64,000 nucleotides of DNA. Source: Zygaena filipendulae. Taxonomy: Eukaryota; Arthropoda; Insecta; Lepidoptera; Zygaenidae. Each line of letters begins with the position of its first letter. Position 1 is the first letter of the stretch. This document shows, one piece after another, positions 34,500 through 64,000 of this stretch. The stretch lies in the NCBI GenBank assembly GCA_907165275.2, contig OU015650.1, positions 11,376,001-11,440,000 of the forward strand, read 5' to 3'. The notes under the pieces were generated by a model. It saw only the letters and a list, made by a program, of their open reading frames with translations, was not told where the DNA came from and ran no database searches. The translations under genes and the position numbers were made by a program.

Positions 34500-36553
34500 A
34501 TAATATTGTTAGTTTCACTTCAATGATTGTGAGTCATACCAAAACTGAAGGGTCGCTCCTCAAGTGAACTGATAAACAACCCACATAGTCCATAATTATA
34601 TACTTTAATGTATTTTAAATTACATTAAAAAAGATTAAAAAAAAAGACTTATTTCGTATTTATTATTATTATTATTATTATTATTCGTAACTTTAATTTA
34701 TAGTTTAGTTAATAATACCTAGTTTAATTATTAATACAACGAGTTTTCTTTATAAACACTTTTATTATAAAGTTTTATAAATACCATTATCACATTCGTT
34801 TTATTAACATATCATATAATATATAAAATTTACAATATAGGTTATCTGTTATATAAATTATTTAGCTAAGTCAGACTCATGATACTTTAAAGAATTTAAT
34901 ATAAATTCTGTAACCACTAAACATATAAATTTTTAACTTATAATATGTCATCAAAGACGATTCGAATATACCCATAATTATTTTACGCATATATTTAGTT
35001 CTAGCACTATAAATAATATCTATCTATATATACGTACGTTATTTGGGTAACTATAATTTTTGTACATTATGAAACACAACCTTATGGCAAATTGCTTTAT
35101 AATCAAGACAACTATGGCATTAACATGGCTAAGAAATTGATTATAATAAAAAAAGGAATGTTTCAGTTAAAAATTTAAAAAAACTAGCCCCTTAAAAAAT
35201 CTAAACTAATATCATATCATTAGAGCTACATCAAATCAAGATAAAATATAAATACATATTGTACGTACACACAGATCTGGCACATTGTGGCATATACTTC
35301 ATAATCAATTATTAAAATACTATCAATAACCTACATTATACAAAAACATCGCTATTCGTTGATTTACCATTTTATTTTTAAAAATGATTAAAACTAACAA
35401 AATGCAGTAATTACTCTTTTCTCTACAATATCCCACATGAGAGTTTTGTGTTCGATACACACCCAGGAACTAATTTATAGAAATGCAAACCGAGGGACGA
35501 GTTGTGGAGTGATTGGAAATAAGTAAAATTAATTAAGAACAACACAACTAGGACTAGTTGAAAAATAAATGATAATTATTTATATTGCTACAAGCTAGTA
35601 GCATAGTAGAATATAATTTTTTAAAGCAAATATAGAAAAAAATAAAATAATTTTAGAAGATTTTTTTTATAACAAAGAAAAATTTGGAAGACAGTACAGT
35701 AAAAAGCTTTTTTCCCGACATAAAAATATTTTCAATAGTTAACTCCTTTTCTAAGTTGGTTCTTAAAACCCACCATCCCATCTCTTGAATAATTTTCTTA
35801 TTAGAACACATGCGTTCTTATCAGCTTATTACTTATGGAGTGTTGGTGTAAAGGGCGGTAATAGTATATTATGCACCGAGGGAGTAAAGCAGTGTCTTAC
35901 GTCACGGACGGCATATTGAATCCTGAGTTTAAGGAGGGACCCTAGAGCTAACACCTGAGCAAAGCGAGGGAGTTATGTAGAGTCCTGCGTTAAGCGAGGG
36001 GTTTAAGCTGCCCGTGACGAAGACAGGCTTTATCCTCGAGGTGCATACTCTAGTTTTCATACCTACTGCGAGTCATAAACCCTCTTTACACGGGCAGCCG
36101 GTTTATTCGAAAATAGAACTGGCCATCACAGGCAGAACACATAAAATGAAAACAAAAGGCTAAGAGTTTTCCTGCAAATAACGTTCCAAACTCAAATCAC
36201 TTTACTCCCTTGGGAGTTTCATACAACATTACCTCCCTCTCTTGGGTTGGGATGTAATGCCTTGCTTTAAGTTGAGATTGCGTGATATGTAATTGGACAT
36301 TATCGAGCAGGTGGTATGAAAATAAAATTTTTGCCCGGAGCGGCTGAATAACTAGATAAAGACAACTGACTTGACGCTAAGCTAAACACCCAGGCTCAAG
36401 GTATAAACAAATGATCGTCTCATACATGTTTACCTAGATGTGGAGATTGGCCCCACGACACTCGGCGTAGCGGTCATGTTATCTGCCCACTGAACCAACG
36501 GCTACGGTGCGGTCCGCCTTGGAACATCCAAATCGAAGGTCGAGGAAGACAAC
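34500..36553. other. Convergent intergenic region between LRR gene and Shark
   Basis: Very AT-rich from 34500 to 35850. It should hold the 3' UTRs of both genes. A candidate Shark poly(A) signal (AATAAA on the minus strand) lies at 36107-36102, and an ATTAAA lies near 34624 for the LRR gene. 34660-34684 is a (TTA)n run. About 35870-36250 has short inverted motifs ('gaggg(a)gt' and 'actccc', 'gctgcccgtg' and 'cacgggcagc') suggestive of an old repeat. No gene seen. Confidence 0.55.
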
Positions 36554-53814
<17,261 letters not shown>

Positions 53815-55243
53815 TCTCAATAAGAAAGAATTTGTCTGCAAAAATTTTAAAAACTTGTTTAGCAGGAGCAGGTTTAACAAAGTTTACCAATGATTGTATG
53901 ATCGTACGTATGTCTACTTACAAAGTATTACGTTTAGGCGGTGTAGGCTGACAATTTTATTTTTAACGCTTGTATCAAAGTACATAAATCAAGTCTTTCA
54001 TAGTTTTAGGTTAACTAGAAGAGTGCTAAAGCTGGTAAATGCAATGTTACGAAATTTGTTTACGAGGTCCAAATGAGTAGGTAGATACTTGTCAATTTCT
54101 GTCCACATTCCTTTGTACGTATTACGAAAAACTTCAGTTCAGGAATTAGATTTATCATTCCATACTTTTCATTGGTGTTTTGAAATTTTCTATTTCTCTC
54201 TAACACATTACGAAAGTGAAACAAAAACAATATAAATTTGAAATATCTGATCATAATGTTATATCTACACATAGAAACAGTTCTATTGCTACTTTACAAT
54301 ATAAATCGCCTTATGTCAGACAGAGATAACAAATAAAACAACATACAATTGAATTTGAGCGCATAAGTAAACGTCAAAGGTACTTTATAGAGTCAGTTAA
54401 CTTAATTAAGTTTTTTTTAAATAAATATTAGTCGAAAATATACTGGTTATTATTATATTTATTAGTTACAATGTTTATCTTATCATTGAATTCTTACCTT
54501 TAACAATATAAATGACGTCATGTTTGTTATCATTATAATTTCAACTTCTGTTCACAAGTAGGTAAAATATAAAACTAATTTTTAATTTGTCCTGCACGTA
54601 TTTTTGAGGATTTACATTTTAATGTTGATAATAAAGCACAAAACCTTTTTTGAAAAATCACCGAATACGTTCGCAGTAGGTATACGGAGCGCGACTGCAA
54701 CAAACACCCGGCAGACAAGCGCGGATCGCGGTATCCCCGACTCTGCCTTCCAACGAATGACTCATAGCAAGGTCAATTCCGATAAATGAATCACCAACAC
54801 GTACTCAGTTCCACAATGCAATAAGTAGTACACATTCTCCTGCGACACTATTCATTATTGTAATTTTGGTATAAAACACCTTTATTTACTTAGGTACCTA
54901 CCTAGCTATTACCTACACCTACTGATCAGATCAGATAACAATAACAATACCTACCTACTAGGTAGGTACCTACCTATCTTTACAGTTTTACTACATTACA
55001 CTATAAGTGGTTAAATATTTTAGTGTAATGTATAGAGCTACTTATCGTAATCGTGTAGGTAGGTACTTATCTAAAGTTGTTGCTCCGAAAATTGGCCCTT
55101 TAGGTAGGTGACTTTAAACAGAAGTCACGTTAAAAAATTTGCAGATGCGTCATGCCAAGCGTTTTTAATACGGCCCTGGGAACACATTATAATGAGATAG
55201 GGTCATGGGTGCCGAGCTTAGGCAAATTCGTACTTTTATTTAA

Positions 55244-55430
55244 AACTAGCTGTTCGGAGTTCCCGCGGGAATTTCGGGTTACAATAATTATGGCTCATGT
55301 TACTCATGGATAATGTACCTACATAATGCTAGCATTCTAATGGTGAAAAAGAATTTTAGAAATCGGTCCAGTAGTTTTTGAGTAAAACCGTAACAACAAA
55401 CAAACAAAAAAGAATCAAATCTTTACTTAA
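55244..55430 (-). repeat. Helitron-like repeat, partial
   Basis: AACTAGCTGTTCGGAGTTCCCGCGG-type head (first 20 bases AACTAGCTGTTCGGAGTTCC), 'gttacaataattatggctca', 'gtagtttttgagtaaaaccg'. Truncated relative to complete copies. Confidence 0.65.
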
Positions 55431-55862
55431 ATGTAACTGTAAATGTAAATTTAACTACGTACGTATCATATTTATGTTTCGTACGTAGTTACATTTATCT
55501 TACGTTTACCTAACTTTGATGAATCAATACCTAGTTAGAAGTTATCTGGGGACTTCAGAAACCGGGCATTAGGTAGTAATCTAGAGTGCCACAAAGGTTG
55601 GGACTCCAAACTTGTCAAGAAGGGAATAATATTTTATGTACTTACGTGGGTAGGTACTTTGCGTACTCTACTACCTACCTTTAAACAATATATAGATATA
55701 TCTAAATCTCAGAAAAGGCTTCAACAATTTTCACGAAATTTAGTATGCAGGCGATTAATCGATCTAGCTAGGTTTCATAATAATAATAATAATTATAATA
55801 ATAAATTATTTATTTGCATAAGACATAGCTTGTAATGATGGTACATAATATAAGAGTATAAT

Positions 55863-56190
55863 AGGCTAGTTTCCTGGGTAAAAAAATCAAAATTCTATTT
55901 AGTCCGTCAGTTAGATAATAAAAAAATAAAAGACACGTATTTTTTGCTTTTTTAAAATAATGGAAATATGCATAGATAAAGCGCATTAAAGTTTAGGGTG
56001 GGGGACTCGTGATGTCACAGCTCGCTATAACGTGCGAACAAACTGTAGCGAGGCGTGACGTCATGTGAAATTTCGACTTGATATATCTCCGTTAATTTTT
56101 TGGTTACATTAAAAAAAAAAAATACGTGTCCAATATTTTTTAATAATCTACAAAACGGACTAAAAAAGAAAATTTAGGAAACTAGCCTAT
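55863..56190 (+). repeat. CRE-carrying MITE, copy 7
   Basis: Ends GGCTAGTTTCCTG and AGGAAACTAGCC replace the GTTGACTA-type ends of other copies. The interior retains 'agtccgtcagttagataat', one TGACGTCA and 'aatacgtgtccaatatttt'. Confidence 0.8.
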
Positions 56191-56497
56191 TGTCCTCATG
56201 TCCTGTCATTAGGTGACATGCAAAATTATCAAATTAAATCAGCTTTAAGAAATTAAATTGCATTAAATCAAAATATTACATTAAAAAAGATAATAAAAAA
56301 TATTTTTAAGAAAAATAGTCCACTTAATTATTATTAACAAAATTAATTAAAGTCCCTTTTTTTTTGCAAATTACAAATGTCAAATACAATTCTATGTTAC
56401 ATTCACAAATATGTCAAAATATCCACTACAGAGTGATATGGTTAATATTAACTGAAATCTTTAACTGAGTAAAAACAATGTTCGCACAACCATTGCT

Positions 56498-57290
56498 TTA
56501 ATTTTTTATTAAATGGTTACGAAGTGGAAGCTCCTTAATATCGCTTGGGATCCTGTTAAATATCGTGATACACATAAAACTACAGTTCTTTAAAAACATT
56601 GCTGTCCGAGGAGTGTGATCTAACACTAATCTGTTCGTGTTCCTTGTGCTTCTCGGGTATACTTCAGAAGCTTTGTTAAAAAGAGAGTGATGCTGCTTCA
56701 CAAACTTTGCAACCTCAAAAATATACAAGCAAGGCAACGGTAGAATGCGGAATTGTTTGAATAGGGGCTTACAAGATTCATATGGTGGTAGGCCACGAAT
56801 GGCACGAACACATTTTTTTTGTGCGATAAATGGCCTACAGTTGTCAGTGCCATTGCCCCAGATTATAAGCCCATATCTAAGGACTGATTGCACGGAGCCA
56901 TGGTAGGCTGCTATAACAGTACTTTGAGTTGCTGATTTTCGAAGTTTATTTAAAACAAAGACAAATCTGTTAAGCTTGGTGCAGACCCTGTCAATGTGCT
57001 CCTTCCAGTTTAACGATTTTGAAATTATTAGACCTAGAAAGATTGTCTGATCGGCATTGTGCAAAGACTGACCATTAAAACCAATATTTATGTTTTGCAC
57101 CGCACCCTACCTGCTAAAAGTTATATATTTTGTTTTATTTATATTTACCTGTAGATTATTATTATTCAACCATGTAATTATTGAAGTCAAAGTATTATTT
57201 AAGTCATTTTCATGATTATATATTAAATTTTTTGATGTCACAATGACTGATATGTCATCAGCAAACAGTATACATTTTTAGGAAACATCG
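56498..57290 (-). mobile_element. Non-LTR retrotransposon remnant with internal stop
   Basis: The minus-strand frame begins near 57285 at the reverse-transcriptase FADD catalytic motif (LFADDISVIVTS). It reaches an in-frame stop near 57100 and continues in the same frame for 200 codons (SLNWKEHIDRVCTKLNRFVF, YGLIIWGNGTDNCRPFIAQK). This is the thumb/C-terminal part of a Jockey/CR1-like element. It is 5'-truncated and inactive. Confidence 0.85.
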
Positions 57291-58210
57291 TTTTATCCTT
57301 GTTTTCATTCAATGAAAAATGAGTATTGGTTACTGCTTTTCTACTTAACAACAGGTGGCGCTACGAGCGAAGCTCGGTCGCCCAGATATATTTTATTTTA
57401 ATACTTAGATGTACAACAAGTCAATGAGTTGGTGACTCATTCGCTTTCTATCAGCTCACCTCGGCTTGTGGGCAGTGGCAGCGGTCGATGACACCCGCAG
57501 GCATTTATGTTAGCCCTTGTCTAGCTCACTAGACTGCATGTTAGCCAACACAGCCTTACGATTGTGCAAATACCACCAGAGGGACTTGCAGTGGCGTAAA
57601 GTTAAACAGGTCTGCGTATACGCATACGACGCATCTATGATGGCATTATATAATTGTTTGTTGTTATTAGCGAGCCTATAGGTACTTGGTCACCTTTTAA
57701 TGGTTTGCCAATGATATTTTAAGTTTGATGAATATGTTATTTTGCATTATTACGATATTAAAAGACTAGCTGATGTGCTCTGCGGTATCAAACGCGTGAA
57801 TTCGAAATTTCCTCGGGAACTTTTAAACAACCTCCTTAAAAAAAATTTCGACCAACCATCCCAGCTGTATCATAATGTCATATACATAGGTACCTACCAT
57901 TAATGTGGTGGATCTGGCTACCTAGTGCTGATAATGAACTTCTCTATAGGTAAAAAAAATATTGTATAGGTTTACCTATATGGGATAACATAATACCATG
58001 TGATATGATATTATGTGAGTTTGATCATAAGTAGGTAAGTTGTTCAGTAGTTGGGCAGTCACAACACAAGCAGACGCACCACGCATGAATGCAAATCAGA
58101 GGGTGTAAGGTTACGAGGGAGGACGTACCTAGTGAAGCCCTTGTTCATTGTTTATATTATACAAATAACATAAAATACTTATAAAGTTTAAAAATAAAGT
58201 CGTGGTTTTA

Positions 58211-58394
58211 GGGCCTATGCACACCACGTTTTTTAAACGCGCCGTCGACGCGTGTTTGTATAGCGAAACAGACGCGATACGAACGCGAGTCAGACGCAGC
58301 CTGTAGACTTTGGTAGGATAAAAGCGCGCCGTCGACGCGCGTCTCTAAAACGTGCGTCGACAGCGCGTTTAAAAAACGTGGTGTGCATAGACCC
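58211..58394. mobile_element. TIR element (184 bp) with TA target site
   Basis: GGGCCTATGCACACCACG at the left and CGTGGTGTGCATAGACCC at the right are inverted repeats of about 32 bp, flanked by TA on both sides (58209-58210, 58395-58396). The interior is rich in GTCGACGCG and GACGCG motifs. No coding capacity. Confidence 0.8.
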
Positions 58395-59250
58395 TAAAGA
58401 CGGGTTGCGCGACGTCTTTATACATTTTTGATTTATCGGCGTATCAACGTCAATAGGTACAAAGAAAAGAGGCACTGAATGTATAACCTTTCTTATCCCA
58501 GCATAACGGTATTTCTGAGAGAATCCCCGAATAGGCGCGAGTGAAACCATTAAAGGCAACAGATATTAGTTATAGCTCAGAGTAATAAATACTGGTTATA
58601 GTAAGTACCTATGTGCCTATACCTACATAATCACCAGTTGTTTTAAAAATGTAAAGGCAGCAAGTAGATGTATGTATGTTGTATAGGTTTGTGTAGCTAT
58701 GTATGTATGTATGTTAATAGCCAATGTTAGTCAGCAACAAGAACGTCGTCACAGACTACGCAGTTTGGTATATCATGGACCAAAACAGACGACGAAACAG
58801 CGCGTCTCAGTCGATTGGCGACTTGCGCAAAAACGAACAGTAGCTAGTGGCGATGAGGTAATCGCTTCACAGATTCTATCAAGGAAAAATTTATCTGTCA
58901 AAGCTAACTGTATAAGGTAGTTTGCTGGACAAGGGGAAAATAGTATAAGCTGAATGAAACGATCAGACTTACTATGTCAATAAAGTTGGACAGCCCGACA
59001 GGACACGAGACTCTGTACGAAGATTCTACATTAATCCCTGTTCATCTTTAGTTTAAAGCTTACCTACTGTCAGAAAATGACATTGTACCTACCTACACGT
59101 AGATACTTAATTTGAACAGAGTTTTAATATGGTAATTTCTTTTTGTTAATAGAGTCTAACAAGATAAAGCCTTTGTTTTCATTGCGAAAAGTTCAAGGAA
59201 AGAAAAAGTAGGTAGGTAGGTACATACGTCAGTTTGAAAGAAAGCCTAAC

Positions 59251-59362
59251 CCCTTGACCACAGCCACAGCACGCGCCTCTGTCCGCTGTGAGCTGTGGCC
59301 AACTTCTTATGTTGTCTACCATTTGTTTTCGCCGCCGCCGTGACTGTAGTCAAGGGGTAAGG
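59251..59362. repeat. Short TIR element (about 112 bp)
   Basis: ACCCCTTGACCACAGCCAC at the left is mirrored by GTGACTGTAGTCAAGGGGT at the right, with three mismatches. The interior includes 'agctgtggccaacttctt'. Confidence 0.65.
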
Positions 59363-60787
59363 GGAAGGTAATACCCAAGTAATAGGTACCTATGCACGCG
59401 CAAGCAGAGGTGTGGGCAAGAGCTAGTCTCTTTAACTTCTAACGATCTATTAAATACGAAACATGAGTCACAGTTTAGGTATATGTATTCTTTGTTGTTG
59501 AGATATTAAATTACGCGTAGATATATAGGTAGCTAGCTAGCTAATGTCACTAAGTATATGTTTGAAAAATGGAATACGTTCTGAAACTTCTGCTGAATAA
59601 GATTTCTCCGTTGGGAACTTTTTCAAAGGTGCCTATTTCAATTATTATTATTATTATAGTAGGTATTTCAAATTCGGATAGCTCTGCGGTCTGCCTATAC
59701 CACTTTAGTACTCTTCTATAGCTTCAGTTGCATTTGGAAGTGAAAGAAAATTCCTACTCTAATAATCTTTGGTATAAAAAAAAAATACTGGTTAGTGGTT
59801 AGGTAATCTCAGAGAAATCCTTTAACAAAAGTGTGGGTTTACGCGGGTGAATGACCTCTTCATTTAATTTATCGGCGCTGCAGCCGACAACGGCGATGGT
59901 AAGGAAAGGGGCGCTGAATGTCCCGGTCAAGTCCCGGCATATGAACCGTTGGCGTTCGGCGCGTCATGCATGTATAGGTAGGTACGTAATTGCGCGCAAT
60001 TACGCGATCAATGTTCATGATTTTTTTAGGTATTTCTTTTTTATTTGACACGAGAATAGAACACTGAATTTAATACGCACCTCATTTACACCCTGTATAA
60101 TACTTACGTCAAACTTAAAATGTCTTCTAGATAAGGTCGAAGGTGGGTGGGGACTGGTGATATGATAAACAAAAGAATCAACGTGGTATTAAATTTATTG
60201 GCATACAAAATATATACTACAGTCCTTACAAGGCAGATAATTAACTTTAAGCAGTAACACAGATTCAATCAATAACGTGCGAAATGTTTCTTTTGACACT
60301 GTGTCAAAAATATTATGACATTACTTTGGAATTCCTAAGACTTATATCTACTTACTATAGATACTTAGCTCCTAATTTTTTACACAAAATGATTATTATT
60401 TCACTTATTAGGCTTATTTTTACAATGATGGTGACACGAAGCAAAGACAGGTTAACAATAAATACTAAAGAAACAAAGCATCAGAGAGTTTAATAAAGGA
60501 ATGATTATGCAATAAAACTTTAAAAGATCAAAGACATTCTATATATAATATCATTATAAAAGACCTAGTTCAAATCCATTGATTTCAAATCACATATCTT
60601 AACCGAACTTGTATCTGGAATTCCGAAATTACCGCTGGTGAAACCGCGGGGGACAGTTATAGTATAACAAAAAAAGCGGATAATTTACAGATGTTGCTAT
60701 ATGCTGCTGATAAGCTGCACATTAAAAAGCAATGCTCCATAGGTACTAAGTGCAATTTAAAAAAATGAGAAATTATGTAGAGTCTAT

Positions 60788-61048
60788 AAATGCCGCATTC
60801 AGAGTCGTTTTAATGATTACTTAATTTTAAAAACAAAACTGCCGCACTCAGAGCCGTTTATTATATTAATGCTAGTTGGAATTTAACTAAATTTAACTTA
60901 ATTAGTGAAATGCCAATAAACATTAATTTAATGAACGTCCCTCAGTGTGAGTTATGTTTTTAAAAACTTAACCACAGATAATATAATACTATACTAGTAC
61001 TTAATTTAAAATTAAGTACTCATGAAAACGACTGAGTGCGGCTGTAAG
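60788..61048. repeat. TIR repeat of the GCACTCAG family, copy 2
   Basis: Left 'gccgcattcagagtcgtttt' and right 'aaaacgactgagtgcggctg' are inverted. Inner 'aaacaaaactgccgcactca' is a second, internal copy of the end motif. Confidence 0.7.
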
Positions 61049-61404
61049 TAAGCACCTACTCAATATAAATTCTCTTCGAGTGAAATTTGAAAAAAAAAAA
61101 AATACATTTACTTATATTATAATAACTTATACAGAATGAAGCACAATCTAATGATAATAATGATGTATTCATCGATATCGGCAACATATAAAAACCGACA
61201 AACATTTAATATTTACAAAAATGATTAAGGTGGATCGTCAGTTGTAGTTTTTATACGAACTTCAACAGATATTCTTCTTACACTTAAGAATGGCTGCTAA
61301 TACTATAGATACTTACCTACATTTTTTGCGATATCGTCAATACCAAAATCTAAAGATAAAAAAGAACATTTTTACATCATTAGTATTCGCAACACACTTA
61401 CCTA

Positions 61405-61638
61405 ACGGCCGCACTCGGAGTCGTTTTAATGATTACTTAAATTTAAGTAAAGATTTTTAAAACAAAACTGCCGCAATCAAAGAGGTTCATAAAATTAATG
61501 TTAGTTAGCATTTGACTAATTAAGTTAAATTTAGTTAAATGCCAATAAACATTAATTTAAAGAAAGTCTCTGATTACGACAATTTTGTTTTAAAAATCTA
61601 TGTAATCATTAAAACGACTCTGAGTGCGGCCGTAAGAG
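61405..61638. repeat. TIR repeat of the GCACTCAG family, copy 3
   Basis: Left 'cggccgcactcggagtcgtt' and right 'aacgactctgagtgcggccg' are a clean inverted pair. The inner 'aaacaaaactgccgcaatca' matches copy 2. Confidence 0.8.
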
Positions 61639-61784
61639 AAAACATTTGTATCTATTTTCTAATTGAGAATTATTAAAAAAAAACAGCCGCAGTACGAGGA
61701 AATATCAATTGAAATTCGGATGATGACGATTCACCTTAAGATAGCTTCTAGATCTAATAATACTAATAGTAAAAGTACATATTT

Positions 61785-62045
61785 ATAATAATAATAATAA
61801 TCCACTTCACAACACACAGATCTACTTGATCCCACAGTAAGTTATTATTAGCTTGTGTCGTGGAAACCAAGCAAACGTGGTATAGGATATTACATAGAAT
61901 TACTTATATATTATACTATAGATAAATAAATACACCCAGAATGGAAAATGGAACCCTGTGTTCATCACACAAAGTCCCCCCCACTGGGAATCGAACCCGG
62001 AACCCCTTGATTAGCGGGTAGGCATGGTGAGCTCTGCGCCAATCG
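61785..62045 (-). repeat. tRNA-derived SINE-like element
   Basis: On the minus strand the head (62045-61975) reads like a degenerate tRNA, with a clear Pol III B box (GGGTTCGATTCCC) and a TGGCGCAGAGC segment where an A box would lie. A unique body follows ('cacgtttgcttggtttccac') and then a (TTA)n tail near 61785-61800. A body fragment occurs at 46305-46435. It is not a functional tRNA gene because no cloverleaf can be made. Confidence 0.65.
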
Positions 62046-62104
62046 GATCTACTTTTGGGTTTCTTTTTAATTTACACTTATTTATATGTGGTATACGTCA
62101 TATA

Positions 62105-62192
62105 GATGGGCAATCAACCCGGCGCGGTGCTTGGGCTTAAAACCGATTGACACTTGGGCGTTCACGGGCTTTTATCGGGTTGATTGCTCATC
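62105..62192. repeat. Short TIR element, second copy, TA target site
   Basis: GATGGGCAATCAACCCGG at the left, GGGTTGATTGCTCATC at the right, TA on both sides. Same family as 7445-7535. Confidence 0.8.
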
Positions 62193-62271
62193 TACATATA
62201 GGAATACCGTATACCTATAAGAAATTGGACTCCATAAAATAGGTTATTAGGGTGTCCTCAAAGTGCATGAC

Positions 62272-62572
62272 AATAGGCATGTTGACTAATTTTTATTTTT
62301 TAGTCCGTCTTGTAGATTATTAAAAAATATTGGACACGTATTTTTTATTTTTTTACGTAATCAAAAAATAGCGGCGATATATTGAGTTGAAATTTCGCGT
62401 GACGTCACTATTCTGACAGTTTGTATGGCGGTTTTAGTGGTTAGTGACGTCACGTCTCTGTATATTTTAATTTATTTGAAAAAGCAAAAAAATACGTGTC
62501 TATTGTTTTTTTATTTTCTAACTGACGGAGTAATTAGAATTTTGATTTTCAAAAGTAGTCCAAATCCCCATT
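62272..62572 (-). repeat. CRE-carrying MITE, copy 8
   Basis: Inverted, near complete: 'ggcatgttgactaattttta' at the left, two TGACGTCA octamers, and 'attagaattttgattttcaa' at the right. The open frame 62425-62688 runs out of this element and is not a gene. Confidence 0.85.
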
Positions 62573-63816
62573 GGAATAAATATTATACTTGTCTTAATAT
62601 GTATTCCTATGGTAATCTACAAAAAGCATTATTTTTTTTAATGAATCTATCAAAACATGTAATACATGTATTAAAGAATGTTATTTAATAAAAAAAGAAT
62701 TATGTAATGGGAAACTTAATTATCATCTAGCGGTGAAACTACAAGAAAAATTACAATTAAAAAAATGTTGCGTATGAATTAGGTACCTACGTAGGTACAT
62801 AAACATCAACGAATTAACATGCATTGCTATATCACAGCGTATAATAAATATAAATAGTGATATTCTTTTAATAAAGTACCTATGTATATAATATTGTTAA
62901 ACTTAACAATAAAAATATTAAATCATTAAGAATTATTAGCACCGAAAAACACAAAAAATCAAGCACCTAATCAAGTGTAGAAAAAAAAGTTACTTATCCT
63001 ATAAAATAACATATTGGCAGTTTAATGTTTGTACAATAACAATTTTTTTAGAGCATCCTTAAATAGAGAGACCTCAGACCAAATAAAATATTTTATTTAA
63101 TCTGAGAGAGAGACAAAAAAAAAATAGATTTTATAAAACTAGAAAGGTGAGGGGGAAAATTAGAATCAAATTAAAATAGTCGTGAACGAAAAGAAAAAGG
63201 AAGCATTAAAAATCTAATATTAAGTTGTAGATTTATAAGTTTACAGCTCTTAACAATTCTGTTGTGTCAGTTCCAGAAAAAGATACTCGACTCTTTCTAT
63301 CATCTCTCTTGTTTTATGAGATAAGCGAAAAGGCAGTTTAAAACATATCTACGTTAGTTAAATAATCTACGTTAGTTATATAATTTAAGTTCTATGCTTA
63401 AGAGGGTTAGTTGAAAAGGAGGTGTCAATCTGCAAACGGGTGAAAACGATAGGCTTTTGCATTAAATCCCTCTCAAAAGTTAATAGGTTTCGAGAAATAC
63501 CTCGTCTAAAATTCAAAGATTTTTTAATTTACTAACCTAAGTATCGAATCAGCGTCGCCTGTGCTACACTTATACAGTTGTGAATATGAGGCATTAATAT
63601 CCTGAAAATGAAGTAGTTGACCATAACGATTTGTATAATTAAGAAAAATACACCATAATACTTATCGTATGCGTTTAAATAATTCATTATTATAATAATA
63701 AGGTATTATAAGTTCGCGGTTTAGCACCCCCTTTCTGACTGGCCCTGTAAACTGCTTTCCGTCAAGTGAGTATTTCTTTTTAATCAAGAGACCTTCAGCA
63801 CGTGTCGGCCTCCAGG

Positions 63817-64000
63817 TCACGTGTAGCAGTTGTCCTCGTCGGCGTGGTCGGTGCAGTCGACGGTGCCGTCGCACAGCTGCGCCAGCGTGATGCAGCGCCC
63901 GTCCACGCAGCGCAGCTCGCCGCTCGGGCACGGCGACACGTGACCGGACCGGGCCACCGGCTCCGCGTACTCCTCGTACTCCTCAGCTGCTGTCTTTTCC
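63817..64000 (-). CDS. 3' end of a gene encoding an LDL-receptor class A module (partial)
   Basis: The minus strand reads without a stop from the window edge at 64000 to a TGA at 63819-63817. After an acidic stretch ([18 protein letters not shown]) comes [20 protein letters not shown], then [15 protein letters not shown], then YT and stop. Six cysteines in class A spacing and the acidic CDG..DC.D..DE..C calcium-binding signature identify an LDLa domain of secreted or membrane proteins. The exon is GC-rich, unlike its surroundings, as in the other genes here. It could be the last exon, or an internal exon using the weak donor CAC|GTGACC just before the stop. The rest of the gene lies outside the window, so the protein cannot be named. 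Confidence 0.65.
   Translation of the reverse strand, partial: EKTAAEEYEEYAEPVARSGHVSPCPSGELRCVDGRCITLAQLCDGTVDCTDHADEDNCYT

Larger units (their letters stand above)
53836..63816. other. Gene-free stretch upstream of Shark
   Basis: No supported protein-coding exon. 53836-54850 should contain Shark's non-coding first exon and promoter. The candidate is the GC-richer patch 54665-54770, which includes an AP-1-type ATGACTCAT at 54758. The remainder holds CRE-MITE copies, a LINE remnant, small TIR elements, a SINE-like element and many short (ACCT/AGGT)n runs such as 54892-54975. Apart from these I see nothing coding. Confidence 0.55.

Noticed and set aside
61970..62045. Possible tRNA gene on the minus strand
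   Set aside because: There is a good B box, but no acceptor or anticodon stems pair, and the body and tail are those of a SINE. Similar B-box-like stretches near 9240 and 31575 are even less complete.

Overview
The window looks like nuclear DNA of a moth or butterfly (Lepidoptera). It has short coding exons with GT-AG introns, AT-rich introns and spacers, and dense families of small non-autonomous repeats. The commonest repeats are Helitron-like, microsatellite-associated units ending in CTAGT. The two genes I can name, Ube3c and Shark, match their insect and vertebrate relatives over their whole length. The species cannot be fixed from the sequence alone.

Layout. 1-9730 is a gene-poor, repeat-rich flank. 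9731-23301 (minus) is a complete 19-exon gene for the HECT ubiquitin ligase UBE3C; the exon model closes in frame at 1114 residues. 23302-25910 is a divergent promoter region with six TATCGATA (DRE-type) octamers. 25911-29618 (plus) is a six-exon gene for a 263-residue Zeste-like/Myb-SANT-like DNA-binding protein. 31303-34499 (plus) is a three-exon gene for a 424-residue leucine-rich-repeat membrane protein with a C-terminal PPxY motif. 36554-53814 (minus) is a 13-exon gene for the SH2-ankyrin-SH2 tyrosine kinase Shark (792 residues), whose introns are packed with transposable elements. 53836-63816 has no gene I can support, only repeats and a LINE remnant. 63817-64000 (minus) is the 3' end of a gene encoding an LDL-receptor class A module.

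Functional links. Nothing suggests an operon-like or cassette-like system. UBE3C is a cytosolic/nuclear proteasome-linked ligase, Shark is a cytoplasmic kinase acting downstream of ITAM-bearing engulfment receptors, and the LRR protein is a surface protein. They look like ordinary neighbours. I did not find a clear undescribed gene system.

The most unusual material is structural. A fragment of UBE3C exon 17, including its splice acceptor, is duplicated inside the preceding intron. A whole UBE3C intron is built from about 137-bp units arranged as inverted tandem arrays. A MITE family carries perfect CRE octamers (TGACGTCA) into several introns. Several elements are nested in others with readable target-site duplications. 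There is also a sharp AT-rich to GC-rich change in exon composition inside both large genes.
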